The notes under the pieces are model-generated. The model was given only the letters and a program-made list of their open reading frames with translations, did not search any database and had not been told where the DNA came from. This document shows, one piece after another, positions 23,717-32,563 of a stretch of DNA of 64,000 nt. A program made the position numbers and the translations under genes. This stretch comes from Dielma sp000508965 (GTDB lineage: Bacteria; Bacillota_I; Bacilli_A; Erysipelotrichales; Erysipelotrichaceae). The first letter of the stretch is position 1, and each line of letters opens with the position of its first letter. The DNA is taken from contig BAHV02000011.1 of assembly GCA_000508965.1 (NCBI GenBank), positions 1 through 64,000 on the forward strand, read 5' to 3'.

Positions 23717-25519
23717 ATGGACCAAAGCAAAATTAGAAATTTCTCAATTATTGCGCATATAGATCACGGTAAGTCAACGCTTGCGGATCGCATTTTAGAA
23801 ATAACGGACACGATCATGCAGCGTGAGATGAAGGATCAGCTGCTGGATACGATGGATCTGGAACGTGAACGGGGAATCACGATTAAGTTAAATGCTGTTC
23901 AGCTGACATATCATGCATTGGATGGAGAGGATTATACATTTCATCTGATTGATACACCGGGGCATGTCGATTTTACCTATGAGGTATCGCGTTCACTGGC
24001 CGCCTGTGAAGGGGCTGTGCTGGTTGTAGATGCCGCGCAGGGAATTGAAGCGCAGACGCTGGCCAATGTATATCTGGCATTAGATAACAATCTGGAAATT
24101 CTGCCGGTTATCAATAAAATTGATCTGCCGAGCGCCCAGCCCGAGGTGGTTATGGATGAGATTGAAAATGTCATTGGTCTTGAAGCGCATGACGCACCGT
24201 GCATTTCCGCGAAAAGCGGTTTGAATGTCCGTGATGTGCTGGAACAGATCGTTAAACGGGTACCGGCACCTTCCGGCAACCCTAATTCACGGCTGAAGGC
24301 CTTGGTTTTTGACTCGATTTATGACGCATACCGCGGGGTTATCGCTTTTGTTCGTGTCAAAGAGGGAACGGTGAAAGTCGGCGATAAGATTCGTTTCATG
24401 GCAACCGGTGCTGACTATGAGGTGCTGGAGGTTGGCGTCCGCACGCCAAAGGAAGTTAAGAAGGACTGCCTGTCATGCGGAGAAGTAGGCTGGATCGCCG
24501 CCAGCATTAAAACGGTTAAGGATGTTCGAGTCGGTGATACAATCACGCATGCAGATCTGCCGGCAATTGAACCGCTGGCGGGGTATCGTGAGATGAATCC
24601 AATGGTTTACTGCGGCCTGTATCCAATCGAAACAAACCGCTATAATGATCTTCGTGATGCGCTGGAAAAGCTTCAGCTTAATGATGCTTCACTGCATTTT
24701 GAAGCGGAAACCTCGCAGGCGCTTGGTTTTGGTTTCCGCTGCGGCTTTTTGGGGCTGCTGCATATGGATGTGATTCAAGAGCGGATTGAGCGTGAATATA
24801 ATGTGGACATTATTGCGACCGCACCTTCCGTAGTCTATCATGTCAATCTGACTAACAAGGAACAGATAACGATTGATAACCCTTCGATGATGCCGGATGT
24901 GCAGACGATTGAATCCATTGAAGAACCTTATGTCAAGGCAACTATTATGTGTCCGAAGGAATATATCGGACCGATTATGGAGCTTTGTCAGAATAAACGC
25001 GGGACTTACCGAGATATGCAGTATCTTGATGAGACGCGGGTGTCGATTATTTATGAACTGCCCTTAGGGGAAATAGTTTATGATTTCTTTGATAAGTTAA
25101 AATCATGTTCACGCGGTTATGCTTCCTTTGATTATGAGCTGATCGGCTATCAAATCAGTAAGCTGGCTAAGATGGATATCCTGTTAAATGGTGAATGTGT
25201 GGATGCCCTATCCAGTATCGTACACCGTGAATTTGCTTATGAACGTGGTAAATCACTTTGTGAACGGCTGCGTAAGCTGATTCCGCGCCAGCAGTTTGAA
25301 ATACCGATTCAGGCATCACTGAATGGTAAGATCATTGCGCGTTCGAACATTTCCGCATTGCGTAAAAATGTTCTTGCGAAATGTTACGGCGGTGACGTAT
25401 CACGTAAAAAGAAATTGCTTGAAAAACAAAAAGAAGGTAAAAAGCGTATGAAGCAGGTGGGCTCCGTTGAAGTGCCGCAGGAAGCATTCATGGCTATTTT
25501 GTCGGTTGATGATGAATAG
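23717..25519 (+). CDS. lepA: Elongation factor 4 (LepA)
   Basis: A 600-residue translational GTPase: P-loop AHIDHGKST, DTPGHVDF, NKIDLP, and the LepA-specific C-terminal domain with RSNISALRKNVLAKCYGGDVSRKKKLLEKQ. It acts on stalled or mistranslocated ribosomes. RBS TAGGAGTGG precedes ATG 23717. It keeps the Bacillus position between spoIIP and hemW, though two unusual genes lie between lepA and hemW here. Confidence 0.97.
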   Translation: MDQSKIRNFSIIAHIDHGKSTLADRILEITDTIMQREMKDQLLDTMDLERERGITIKLNAVQLTYHALDGEDYTFHLIDTPGHVDFTYEVSRSLAACEGAVLVVDAAQGIEAQTLANVYLALDNNLEILPVINKIDLPSAQPEVVMDEIENVIGLEAHDAPCISAKSGLNVRDVLEQIVKRVPAPSGNPNSRLKALVFDSIYDAYRGVIAFVRVKEGTVKVGDKIRFMATGADYEVLEVGVRTPKEVKKDCLSCGEVGWIAASIKTVKDVRVGDTITHADLPAIEPLAGYREMNPMVYCGLYPIETNRYNDLRDALEKLQLNDASLHFEAETSQALGFGFRCGFLGLLHMDVIQERIEREYNVDIIATAPSVVYHVNLTNKEQITIDNPSMMPDVQTIESIEEPYVKATIMCPKEYIGPIMELCQNKRGTYRDMQYLDETRVSIIYELPLGEIVYDFFDKLKSCSRGYASFDYELIGYQISKLAKMDILLNGECVDALSSIVHREFAYERGKSLCERLRKLIPRQQFEIPIQASLNGKIIARSNISALRKNVLAKCYGGDVSRKKKLLEKQKEGKKRMKQVGSVEVPQEAFMAILSVDDE

Positions 25520-25542
25520 TGTCTGAAAAGGCACTGTTTTTT
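25518..25542 (+). terminator. Terminator after lepA
   Basis: AGTGTC (25518-25523) pairs with GGCACT (25530-25535), one wobble pair, followed by a T run. Confidence 0.65.
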
Positions 25543-25604
25543 CTAGTTTTGTCGCTTTTGACCAATTTTCACCCAAATATGATATGCTGATTAAGGGTGA
25601 TGCT

Positions 25605-26432
25605 ATGTCATTAGCACAGGAATTTACAGATGATGTATATTTAAGCTTTGAGGAACTTGAAGCACTTCTGAATTATCAAAATACACAGGCGGTATGGCAT
25701 GAGATCCAAGTGTATCGCAGACCCTTTGAATGGCAGCTGAAAACATCAAATAAGTGCTTAACCTTGGTTTTAACACCGCAGATTTGCGCGCAATGTTACG
25801 CATTGGAACAACAGATCCGTTTTTATCAGCTGTTGATGGGTCAGCGTGAATCAAGTGATTATATGCTTCAGGCAGCTCTAAATCCCGAAACTGAGCAAGC
25901 CTTTTATTTGAATCATCTGAAAGCTTATTTCAAAATGGTTAGCTATGAGCAGCTGTCAGCGCTGACACAGATGCACGTATTTGCACAAATCATGGCAGTC
26001 CGCTGTTTTTGCCATGAGGACTGCTCAGCGGCAGCAGCTTTTTGTCTTCAGCGTTATAGCCTGCCGGCAGCAGCTGACTTATTGGATCTTTCCTTGCTGT
26101 CTTGCAAAGACGGTACGGCAGAAATGATAAAAATGATTCACCAAGCGCATCAAAGGCTGAAATTAAAGCTGCAGCTGGTAAAGCTGAAGCATTTACCTTC
26201 AATGAATGAGGGGGATGCCAAAGAGCTTTGTGCTCGCTATCCGTTTTTAAATGACGCGCAGGTGCAGTTTTATTGTGCGCATCGTCAAGCGATGCACTAT
26301 TATACAGTCAATGATTATGCCAAATGGAATCAGTGCAGCCATGAAACAGCAAGAACCAGTCTCAATGAACTGGTCAAACTTGGCTGGTATAAGAAACAGA
26401 GGATAGGAAAGAAATTTGTCTATTTAATATGA
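25605..26432 (+). CDS. Unrecognised helical protein with C-terminal winged-helix domain
   Basis: A 275-residue soluble protein from ATG 25605 (AAGGGTGAT upstream). Most of it is helical. The C-terminal 45 residues (YTVNDYAKWNQCSHETARTSLNELVKLGWYKKQRIGKKFVYL) look like a winged helix of the kind found at the end of Fic-family proteins. The Fic catalytic motif HxFxxGNGR is absent, so it is not an active AMPylator. It could be a DNA-binding regulator with a novel sensory part. It is probably co-transcribed with the Spo0A-like gene. Confidence 0.5.
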   Translation: MSLAQEFTDDVYLSFEELEALLNYQNTQAVWHEIQVYRRPFEWQLKTSNKCLTLVLTPQICAQCYALEQQIRFYQLLMGQRESSDYMLQAALNPETEQAFYLNHLKAYFKMVSYEQLSALTQMHVFAQIMAVRCFCHEDCSAAAAFCLQRYSLPAAADLLDLSLLSCKDGTAEMIKMIHQAHQRLKLKLQLVKLKHLPSMNEGDAKELCARYPFLNDAQVQFYCAHRQAMHYYTVNDYAKWNQCSHETARTSLNELVKLGWYKKQRIGKKFVYLI

Positions 26433-26452
26433 TATGAAAGGGGAATTATAAA

Positions 26453-27115
26453 ATGAAAAATATTGGGTATGTAAGTCATGACAAGGAGCTCAGGTTGCTC
26501 ATCAAAAAATTGGAAGAGAGGCTGCCTGAACTGCGTTTCTATGATATCGGCGCTGATTTGAGCATCGTTCATAAAGCCGGCATCAGTCATGTTATATTTG
26601 ATTTTGATAACTTCCGCTCATTAAGCGATTCACTGCTTTATAAGCAAATTGAAAAACTGCAGGGGATGCGGCTTTTGATTATTGGCAATGAGCTTTCTGA
26701 ATTGCTGTTTAATCATCCTAAAAGCGGTACGGTCATCGCACATTTGTTGAAACCCGTCAGTCCGGAAAGCTTATATGCGGCCGTTAAGTATTATCTGCTT
26801 GATCAGGAGCCGACGATAAGTAAGGATGAATTCAGTGAACGTCTCTTATTTGGCAGCCGCATGTACAGCTGTCTGCTTGGCTATTATTATTTAAATAAAG
26901 CTGTTGAATACTGCCGTGATAATAATGTTGACGACAGTGTGAGAATGGCTGTGATTTATGATTATATTGCAGTAAATTATGATACGACAAAAAGTAAGGT
27001 TGAAAAATCGATTCGCCGATTGATTTCACGCTTTGAAGGCGGTCGGCATCAGACTAATTCGGAATGGATTCTGTATTTTTATGGACAGCTGCAGTCAAAT
27101 GGGGTAGAACTTTAA
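26453..27115 (+). CDS. Spo0A-like response regulator with divergent receiver
   Basis: A 220-residue protein. The N-terminal 118 residues resemble a receiver: an acidic residue D10, a possible phosphoacceptor D50 in VIFDFDNF, and the conserved K100-P101. The C-terminal part (about 140-212) matches the Spo0A DNA-binding domain: GYYYLNKAVEYC, then YDYIAVNYDTTKSKVEKSIRRLISRF, comparable with the Spo0A [24 protein letters not shown] signature. The linker and receiver are too divergent for the canonical Spo0A. It is a paralogue or a lineage-specific sporulation regulator. It overlaps no gene, and hemW starts 3 bases after. Confidence 0.65.
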   Translation: MKNIGYVSHDKELRLLIKKLEERLPELRFYDIGADLSIVHKAGISHVIFDFDNFRSLSDSLLYKQIEKLQGMRLLIIGNELSELLFNHPKSGTVIAHLLKPVSPESLYAAVKYYLLDQEPTISKDEFSERLLFGSRMYSCLLGYYYLNKAVEYCRDNNVDDSVRMAVIYDYIAVNYDTTKSKVEKSIRRLISRFEGGRHQTNSEWILYFYGQLQSNGVEL

Positions 27116-27117
27116 TT

Positions 27118-28212
27118 ATGGTCAAGGCAATGTATGTGCATGTGCCTTTCTGTGATTCAATCTGTGCCTATTGTGATTTCGGCCGCTGTAAGATGCAGCC
27201 GCAGCTGGCGGATCGCTGGCTGATGGCAATAGAACGTGAATTAGTAAAGCGGCAGCTGCCGACAGCAATATCGACGCTTTATATCGGCGGCGGCACACCC
27301 AGTGCGCTTTCTGTTGAGCAGCTGGATATCCTGCTTACTCTGCTCGATGATTATGCACAGCAAACAGTGGAATACAGTGTTGAAGCGAATCCGGAGAATT
27401 TGAGTTCAGACAAGCTGGCTGTAATGAAGGCGCATGGGGTAAACCGCATCTCATTAGGGGTGCAGAGCTTTAATGACAAACTGGTAAAACGCATTGAACG
27501 TCATCATGATAAAAAACGGATCGATCAGGCTTTAGATCAGATTCATGAAGCGTGGATTCATAATATATCGATTGATCTGATGTATGGTCTGCCGGATCAG
27601 ACAGCGGCGATGCTAAAGGAAGATTTAATACAGGCGGTGAATGATGAGCGCATTAAGCATATCTCGATCTATTCACTGACTATTGAGGAACACTCCAAAT
27701 TCGGCCGGCAAAAGGTCGTGCCTTGTGATAATGAATTGGAAGGTGCCATGTATGAGCTGATTGTTAAGACACTGCCTGAACACGGTTATCAGCATTATGA
27801 AATCAGCAATTTTGCGAAACCCGGTTATGAAAGCAAACACAATCAAATGTATTGGCATTATGAGGATTATGCGGGGATTGGCTGCGGGGCCAGCGGCAAG
27901 GAGAACCATATTCGCTATGACCGTCCTTTTCAGCTGCTGAATTATCTGAATGATGAAGAAGTGTTTGAACGCATTGAATTGAGTAAGTCTGATGAAATGT
28001 TTGAATTTATCATGATGGGACTGCGGATGAAGCAGGGAATATCACTGAGCCGTTTTGAGGCGCTGTTTCAGTGTTCGCCAAACGATGTCTTCGCCTCAGC
28101 GATTCATCAAAATATAGCGCGCGGCTGGTTGGTTCTGGATGGTGATTCGCTGCGGCCAAGTGAGGCGGGCATGACTTTTTTGAATGATGTTTTAATGGCT
28201 TTTATGGATTAA
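27118..28212 (+). CDS. hemW: Haem chaperone HemW (radical SAM)
   Basis: A 364-residue radical SAM protein from ATG 27118, just after the Spo0A-like stop. It has the HemW cluster motif CDSICAYCDF, IGGGTPSALS, SLGVQSFNDKLVKRIERHH and IDLMYGLPDQT. Bacillus order (lepA-hemW) is kept. Earlier annotation as coproporphyrinogen oxidase HemN is common, but the four-cysteine HemN features are not present; a haem chaperone role is the current view. Confidence 0.9.
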   Translation: MVKAMYVHVPFCDSICAYCDFGRCKMQPQLADRWLMAIERELVKRQLPTAISTLYIGGGTPSALSVEQLDILLTLLDDYAQQTVEYSVEANPENLSSDKLAVMKAHGVNRISLGVQSFNDKLVKRIERHHDKKRIDQALDQIHEAWIHNISIDLMYGLPDQTAAMLKEDLIQAVNDERIKHISIYSLTIEEHSKFGRQKVVPCDNELEGAMYELIVKTLPEHGYQHYEISNFAKPGYESKHNQMYWHYEDYAGIGCGASGKENHIRYDRPFQLLNYLNDEEVFERIELSKSDEMFEFIMMGLRMKQGISLSRFEALFQCSPNDVFASAIHQNIARGWLVLDGDSLRPSEAGMTFLNDVLMAFMD

Positions 28213-28241
28213 AGGCTTATAATAGGAGTGGAGATGATCTT

Positions 28242-28454
28242 ATGGAAAAACAGTCCTTCAGTCTGGCTGGCTTTGCCTTTGCTTTATTATCCTTCGCATT
28301 CAATCCCTTCGGCAGCGTTTCAGTTTTGGCCATCGTATTTTCTTCCATCGGTCTGAAAGAACGGCGGCATTTAGGCAATCACGGCTTCTGTGTCGGCGGT
28401 TTATGCGGCGGAATTGTCAGCTTAGTTCTTGATATTGTCGATATTTTCCTATAA
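28242..28454 (+). CDS. Small DUF4190-like membrane protein
   Basis: A 70-residue protein with two hydrophobic segments separated by LKERRHLGN. The pattern FSLAGFAFALLSF...SSIGLKERRHLGNHGFCVGGLCGGIVS resembles DUF4190-type small membrane proteins. RBS TAGGAGTGG. The function is unknown. In Bacillus hrcA follows hemW; here this gene and rpsO follow instead. Confidence 0.65.
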   Translation: MEKQSFSLAGFAFALLSFAFNPFGSVSVLAIVFSSIGLKERRHLGNHGFCVGGLCGGIVSLVLDIVDIFL

Positions 28455-28458
28455 ATAC

Positions 28459-28487
28459 TTGTTTTTTTATCTGGCCTGTGGTAATAT
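28459..28487 (+). promoter_or_regulatory. Promoter of rpsO
   Basis: TTGTTT (28459-28464), 17 bases, then TAATAT (28482-28487) with a preceding TG (extended -10). Confidence 0.6.
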
Positions 28488-28493
28488 ATTGAA

Positions 28494-28559
28494 GATTTGT
28501 TACTGTGCTATTCGCTTCCTCGGCGGTATGCTCGGTTACAAATGACTTAACAACAGGAG
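28494..28559 (+). promoter_or_regulatory. rpsO leader, possible S15 autoregulatory RNA
   Basis: The leader has ATTTGT near its start pairing with ACAAAT near 28539-28544, enclosing a second imperfect hairpin (GCTATTCGC with GGCGGTATGC). S15 represses its own mRNA in several bacteria through structured leaders. The match here is inferred from pairing, not from a known consensus. Confidence 0.4.
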
Positions 28560-28569
28560 GAAATTTACA

Positions 28570-28836
28570 ATGATTTCAAAAGCAAAAAAACAAGAGATTA
28601 TGAAGGAATACGCACGTTTTGAAGGAGATACAGGTTCTCCGGAAGTACAGGTTGCTGTTTTAACTTATAACATCAACACATTAACTGAACATATGAAGGT
28701 TCATAAGCATGACTTCCATTCTCAGCGTGGTTTAATGCAGATGGTTGGTCACCGCCGTAACCTGCTTGCTTATTTAAAGAGCAAGGATTTGAATCGTTAC
28801 AAAGAACTGATCACTCGTTTAGGAATTCGTAAATAG
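28570..28836 (+). CDS. rpsO: 30S ribosomal protein S15
   Basis: An 88-residue protein with the full S15 pattern: FEGDTGSPEVQVAVLTYNIN, LTEHMKVHKHDFHSQRGLMQMVGHRRNLL (in part), and YLKSKDLNRYKELITRLGIRK. RBS AGGAGG. The rpsO-pnp order is conserved in many bacteria. Confidence 0.98.
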   Translation: MISKAKKQEIMKEYARFEGDTGSPEVQVAVLTYNINTLTEHMKVHKHDFHSQRGLMQMVGHRRNLLAYLKSKDLNRYKELITRLGIRK

Positions 28837-28845
28837 TTGTTTGTC

Positions 28846-28876
28846 AGGCTTTCTCGAATCGGGAAAGTCTTTTTTC
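28846..28876 (+). terminator. Terminator between rpsO and pnp
   Basis: AGGCTTTCTC (28846-28855) pairs with GGGAAAGTCT (28861-28870), two wobble pairs, then a T run. Confidence 0.75.
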
Positions 28877-28948
28877 TTATTACTGAAAATGTTTCCAAAA
28901 TCAGTAAAGTATGCTATTATTATCAAGATAAAACAATGAGGTGAAAAA

Positions 28949-31087
28949 ATGGCTAAGCAAACTTTTAGTTTGGACTTCTGTGGTCGGGTGATCACAGTAG
29001 AAACGGGAGAAATTGCCAAGCAGGCCGGTGGCAGCGTATTGGTACGTTATGAGGATACAGCGGTATTATCATGTGCTACTGCGAGCAAGCAGGCTAAAGA
29101 GGGCATTGACTTTTTCCCATTAACAGTAACTTTTGAAGAAAAGTTATATTCCGCAGGTAAGATTCCTGGCGGCTTCTTACGCCGTGAAGGAAGACCGAGC
29201 GAACATGCGACATTGACGGCGCGTATGATTGACCGTCCGATCCGTCCGCTTTTTGCGGAGGGATTCCGTAATGAGGTGCAGGTAGTCAATACAGTACTGT
29301 CAGTAGATACTGACTGCACACCTGAAATGACAGGTATGTTTGGGGCTTCTTTAGCGCTGGGCTTATCCGATATTCCGTTTAACGGACCGATTGCGGGTGT
29401 TTATGTAGGTTATGTTGATGGTGAATATATCATCAATCCTTCAGTTGAAGAATTAAGCAGAAGCCGTATCACACTGGCGGTTGCCGGTACAAAGGATGCC
29501 ATTAATATGGTTGAATCAAGTGCTACGGAAGTCAATGAAGAGGAAATGCTAGAAGCAATTCTTTTCGGACATGAAAATATTAAGAAATTGTGCGCGTTCC
29601 AGGAAGAAATTATCGCAGCCTGCGGTAAGCCAAAACGTGAGATCACACTTTATGAGATTCCTTCTGATTTAAACCGAGAGGTTCGTGAGATGGTTCAGGA
29701 TCGTCTTGTGGAAGCTGTACGCATCCATGAAAAATTGGAACGTTATGGTAAGATTGATGATTTGGAGGATGAGACAGCTGCGGTCTTTGAAGCCAGAGAG
29801 TATGAAGATGAAAAGAGTAAGCAGACGACATTGAAATTTGTTCATGAAATCTGTCACAATATTGTAGTTGAAGAGGTGCGCCGCCTGATTACGGTTGACA
29901 AGGTTCGTCCTGACGGCCGTAAGATTGACGAAGTGCGTCCGCTGAATTCACAGGTGGATCTGCTGCCGCGTGTACATGGTTCTGCATTGTTCACCCGCGG
30001 TGAAACACAAGTATTGTCAGTATGTACGCTGGGTGCTTTAAATGACAATCAGATCGTTGATGATTTAACAGACATTGAAAAGAAACGCTTTATGCATCAT
30101 TATAACTTCCCGCCGTTCTGTGTTGGTGAAGTTGGCCGTATGGGTTCGCCGGGCCGCCGCGAAATCGGGCATGGTGCTTTAGGCGAAAAGGCATTAGCTC
30201 AGGTTTTGCCAAGTGAAGATGAATTCCCGTATGCGATCCGTCTGGTTGCTGAGGTTTTGGAATCCAATGGTTCAAGCTCTCAGGCTTCTATCTGCGCCGG
30301 TACCATGGCATTGATGGCTGCTGGTGTGCCAATCAAAGCGCCGGTTGCCGGTGTGGCAATGGGCCTTGTCAAGGAAGGCGAGCATTATACGATCTTAACG
30401 GATATCCAGGGTATGGAAGATCACTTCGGCGATATGGATTTCAAGGTTGCCGGCACTAAGAATGGTATCACTGCCTTGCAGATGGATATCAAAATTGACG
30501 GTATTACCCGTGAAATCCTTCAAGAAGCATTGGAACAGGCTAAGGCCGGCCGTGAAACTATCATGGCTAACATGATGGACGCTATTTCTGAACCACGTCC
30601 GGAAGTCGGCCGTTATGCTCCGAAGATTGAAAAAATCATGATTTCTCCAGATAAGATCAAAGATGTGATCGGACCTGGCGGTAAGATGATCAATCAGATT
30701 ATTGCAGATTGCGATGATGTGAAGATTGATATTGATGATGACGGAACCGTTTTGATTTATCATCATGATATTGAACCGATCAAGAAGGCGGTAGCGATGA
30801 TTGAAGCAATCACCAGAGAAGCCAAAGTGAATGAAATCTATGAAGGCAAGGTTGTCAGAATTGAAAAATTCGGTGCCTTTGTGGAACTGTTCCCAGGCTG
30901 TGACGGTCTTCTGCATGTTTCTAAGATTGCTCATGAACGCGTTGAAAAGGTAGAAGATGTATTAAAATTGGGTGACATTGTGAAGGTTAAAGTCATTGAA
31001 ATCGATGAGAAGGGCCGTGTCAATGTATCACGCAAAGCATGCCTTGAAAAGCCAAAAGCTGAGAAGCGTGCTGAAACTGCGGAATAA
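28949..31087 (+). CDS. pnp: Polyribonucleotide nucleotidyltransferase
   Basis: A 712-residue PNPase. Two RNase PH domains are seen, with RREGRPSEHATLTARMIDRPIRPLF (in part) and GEVGRMGSPGRREIGHGALGEKAL. KH (ISPDKIKDVIGPGGKMINQI) and S1 (EGKVVRIEKFGAFVELFPGCDGLLHVS, in part) domains follow. It degrades RNA 3' to 5' by phosphorolysis. RBS GAGGTGA. An extended -10-like TGCTATTAT is at 28912-28920. Confidence 0.98.
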   Translation: MAKQTFSLDFCGRVITVETGEIAKQAGGSVLVRYEDTAVLSCATASKQAKEGIDFFPLTVTFEEKLYSAGKIPGGFLRREGRPSEHATLTARMIDRPIRPLFAEGFRNEVQVVNTVLSVDTDCTPEMTGMFGASLALGLSDIPFNGPIAGVYVGYVDGEYIINPSVEELSRSRITLAVAGTKDAINMVESSATEVNEEEMLEAILFGHENIKKLCAFQEEIIAACGKPKREITLYEIPSDLNREVREMVQDRLVEAVRIHEKLERYGKIDDLEDETAAVFEAREYEDEKSKQTTLKFVHEICHNIVVEEVRRLITVDKVRPDGRKIDEVRPLNSQVDLLPRVHGSALFTRGETQVLSVCTLGALNDNQIVDDLTDIEKKRFMHHYNFPPFCVGEVGRMGSPGRREIGHGALGEKALAQVLPSEDEFPYAIRLVAEVLESNGSSSQASICAGTMALMAAGVPIKAPVAGVAMGLVKEGEHYTILTDIQGMEDHFGDMDFKVAGTKNGITALQMDIKIDGITREILQEALEQAKAGRETIMANMMDAISEPRPEVGRYAPKIEKIMISPDKIKDVIGPGGKMINQIIADCDDVKIDIDDDGTVLIYHHDIEPIKKAVAMIEAITREAKVNEIYEGKVVRIEKFGAFVELFPGCDGLLHVSKIAHERVEKVEDVLKLGDIVKVKVIEIDEKGRVNVSRKACLEKPKAEKRAETAE

Positions 31088-31092
31088 TGACG

Positions 31093-31120
31093 AAAGCGAC
31101 ATTTAATTTGTCGCTTTTTT
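31093..31120 (+). terminator. Terminator after pnp
   Basis: AAAGCGACA (31093-31101) pairs perfectly with TGTCGCTTT (31109-31117), then Ts. Confidence 0.88.
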
Positions 31121-31172
31121 CTTTTGTAGAAGTAGCTATTTGTGATAGAATAATAAGGTGAGGTGAAAACAT

Positions 31173-32561
31173 ATGAATTGGAATACAGAAGCAAAAAAAT
31201 ATGAAGCTCAGTTTAAAAAAGATTTAAAGGAATTAGTTGCTATTCCTTCATTAAGAGATGAATCAACAGCGAAAGAAAATGCTCCTTTTGGTGATCAATG
31301 CCGTAAAGCCCTGGATAAGATGATGGAAATCGGCCGTGAAGCAGGTTTTACTGTCAAGGATATTGATGGTTATGCTTGTACGATTGAATATGGTGAAGGG
31401 GAAGAAAGCGTGGGCATTCTTGCTCATTTAGATATCGTGCCAATCGGTGAAGACTGGACGCATGATCCACTTGGCTGTGAAGAGGTTGATGGTATCATGT
31501 ATGGCCGCGGTACCTTGGATGATAAAGGACCGGCAGTGGCGGGTCTGACCGCCATGCGGATGCTGAAGGATAATAATGTAAAGCTGAATAAAAAGATCAT
31601 GCTGATCTGCGGCTGTGATGAAGAAAGCGGCATGCAGTGCATGGATTATTATTGCAAGCATGCGGAAGTACCGACGATGTCTTTTACACCGGATGCGGAA
31701 TTCCCGGTAATCTATGGTGAAAAAGGTCTTTTACAGATCGCGTTAAAAGGCCATGCGGAAACACCGATTTTGTCAATGCACTGCGGTGAACGCCCGAATG
31801 TCGTTATTGGCAAGGCGAGCGCTTTGGTGAAGGATTTCAGAGAAGAATATGTCGATTTATTTGATTTTTATCTGCGAAGCAATAACCTGCAGGGCAGTGT
31901 TGAATATACTGAAGCAGGGTGTGTGCTGAAAATTGATGGTGTCTTTGCTCATGCTTCACTGCCATGGCGCGGTACGAATGCCGCCCTGCATTTGATTAAT
32001 TTCATTGGTACAACGCATGAGAATGAATTTTTGACCAATACTTACCGAATGCTGTCCGATTGGCGCGGCAGCGGTGTCAGCATTGCTAAGGAAGGCGCTT
32101 ATATGGGCTTCTTGACGGCCAATGTCGGTATTGTTGATCTTGAAAATGATGAATTTAATATTGTTATTGATATGCGTTATCCGAATGATACGGACAGTGA
32201 AACAATCATCAAGGGATATCAGGAAACGTTTAAGTCTTATGACTATCCGGCTGAAATCGTGGTGCGCTCTGACAGCAAGCCATTGTTCCTAGATCCTAAT
32301 TCAGAGATGATTCAAAAATTGATGGCAGTTTATCGTGAATACAGCGGTGATACATTTACACCGGCGATGACGATGGGCGGCGGCACTTATGCCCGTAAGC
32401 TGCCGAATTGCGTAGCTTTCGGCCCGGAATATCCGATTGCCCGCCATCAAAGCGAACATGTCATCGGCGGCCCGCATCAGGCGGATGAGGGAATTGTTAT
32501 TGATGATATGCTGTGTGCAGTTGCAATTTATGCAGGAGCACTTGAAAAACTGGGACAGTAG
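31173..32561 (+). CDS. pepV: M20 dipeptidase PepV-like
   Basis: A 462-residue metallopeptidase of the M20/PepV group. Metal-site motifs include ILAHLDIVPIGEDWTHDPL, YGRGTLDDKGPAVAGL, CGCDEESGMQCMDYY, SFTPDAEFPVIYGEKG, and GGGTYARKLPNCVAFGPEYP near the C-terminus. It cleaves dipeptides, mostly in the cytoplasm. It is followed within 3 bases by trmB. An upstream TGATAGAAT resembles an extended -10 promoter. Confidence 0.88.
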   Translation: MNWNTEAKKYEAQFKKDLKELVAIPSLRDESTAKENAPFGDQCRKALDKMMEIGREAGFTVKDIDGYACTIEYGEGEESVGILAHLDIVPIGEDWTHDPLGCEEVDGIMYGRGTLDDKGPAVAGLTAMRMLKDNNVKLNKKIMLICGCDEESGMQCMDYYCKHAEVPTMSFTPDAEFPVIYGEKGLLQIALKGHAETPILSMHCGERPNVVIGKASALVKDFREEYVDLFDFYLRSNNLQGSVEYTEAGCVLKIDGVFAHASLPWRGTNAALHLINFIGTTHENEFLTNTYRMLSDWRGSGVSIAKEGAYMGFLTANVGIVDLENDEFNIVIDMRYPNDTDSETIIKGYQETFKSYDYPAEIVVRSDSKPLFLDPNSEMIQKLMAVYREYSGDTFTPAMTMGGGTYARKLPNCVAFGPEYPIARHQSEHVIGGPHQADEGIVIDDMLCAVAIYAGALEKLGQ

Positions 32562-32563
32562 TC

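Noticed and set aside
30395..30934. 179-residue minus-strand frame inside pnp
   Set aside because: It is a shadow of the conserved pnp coding sequence with no RBS or known family.
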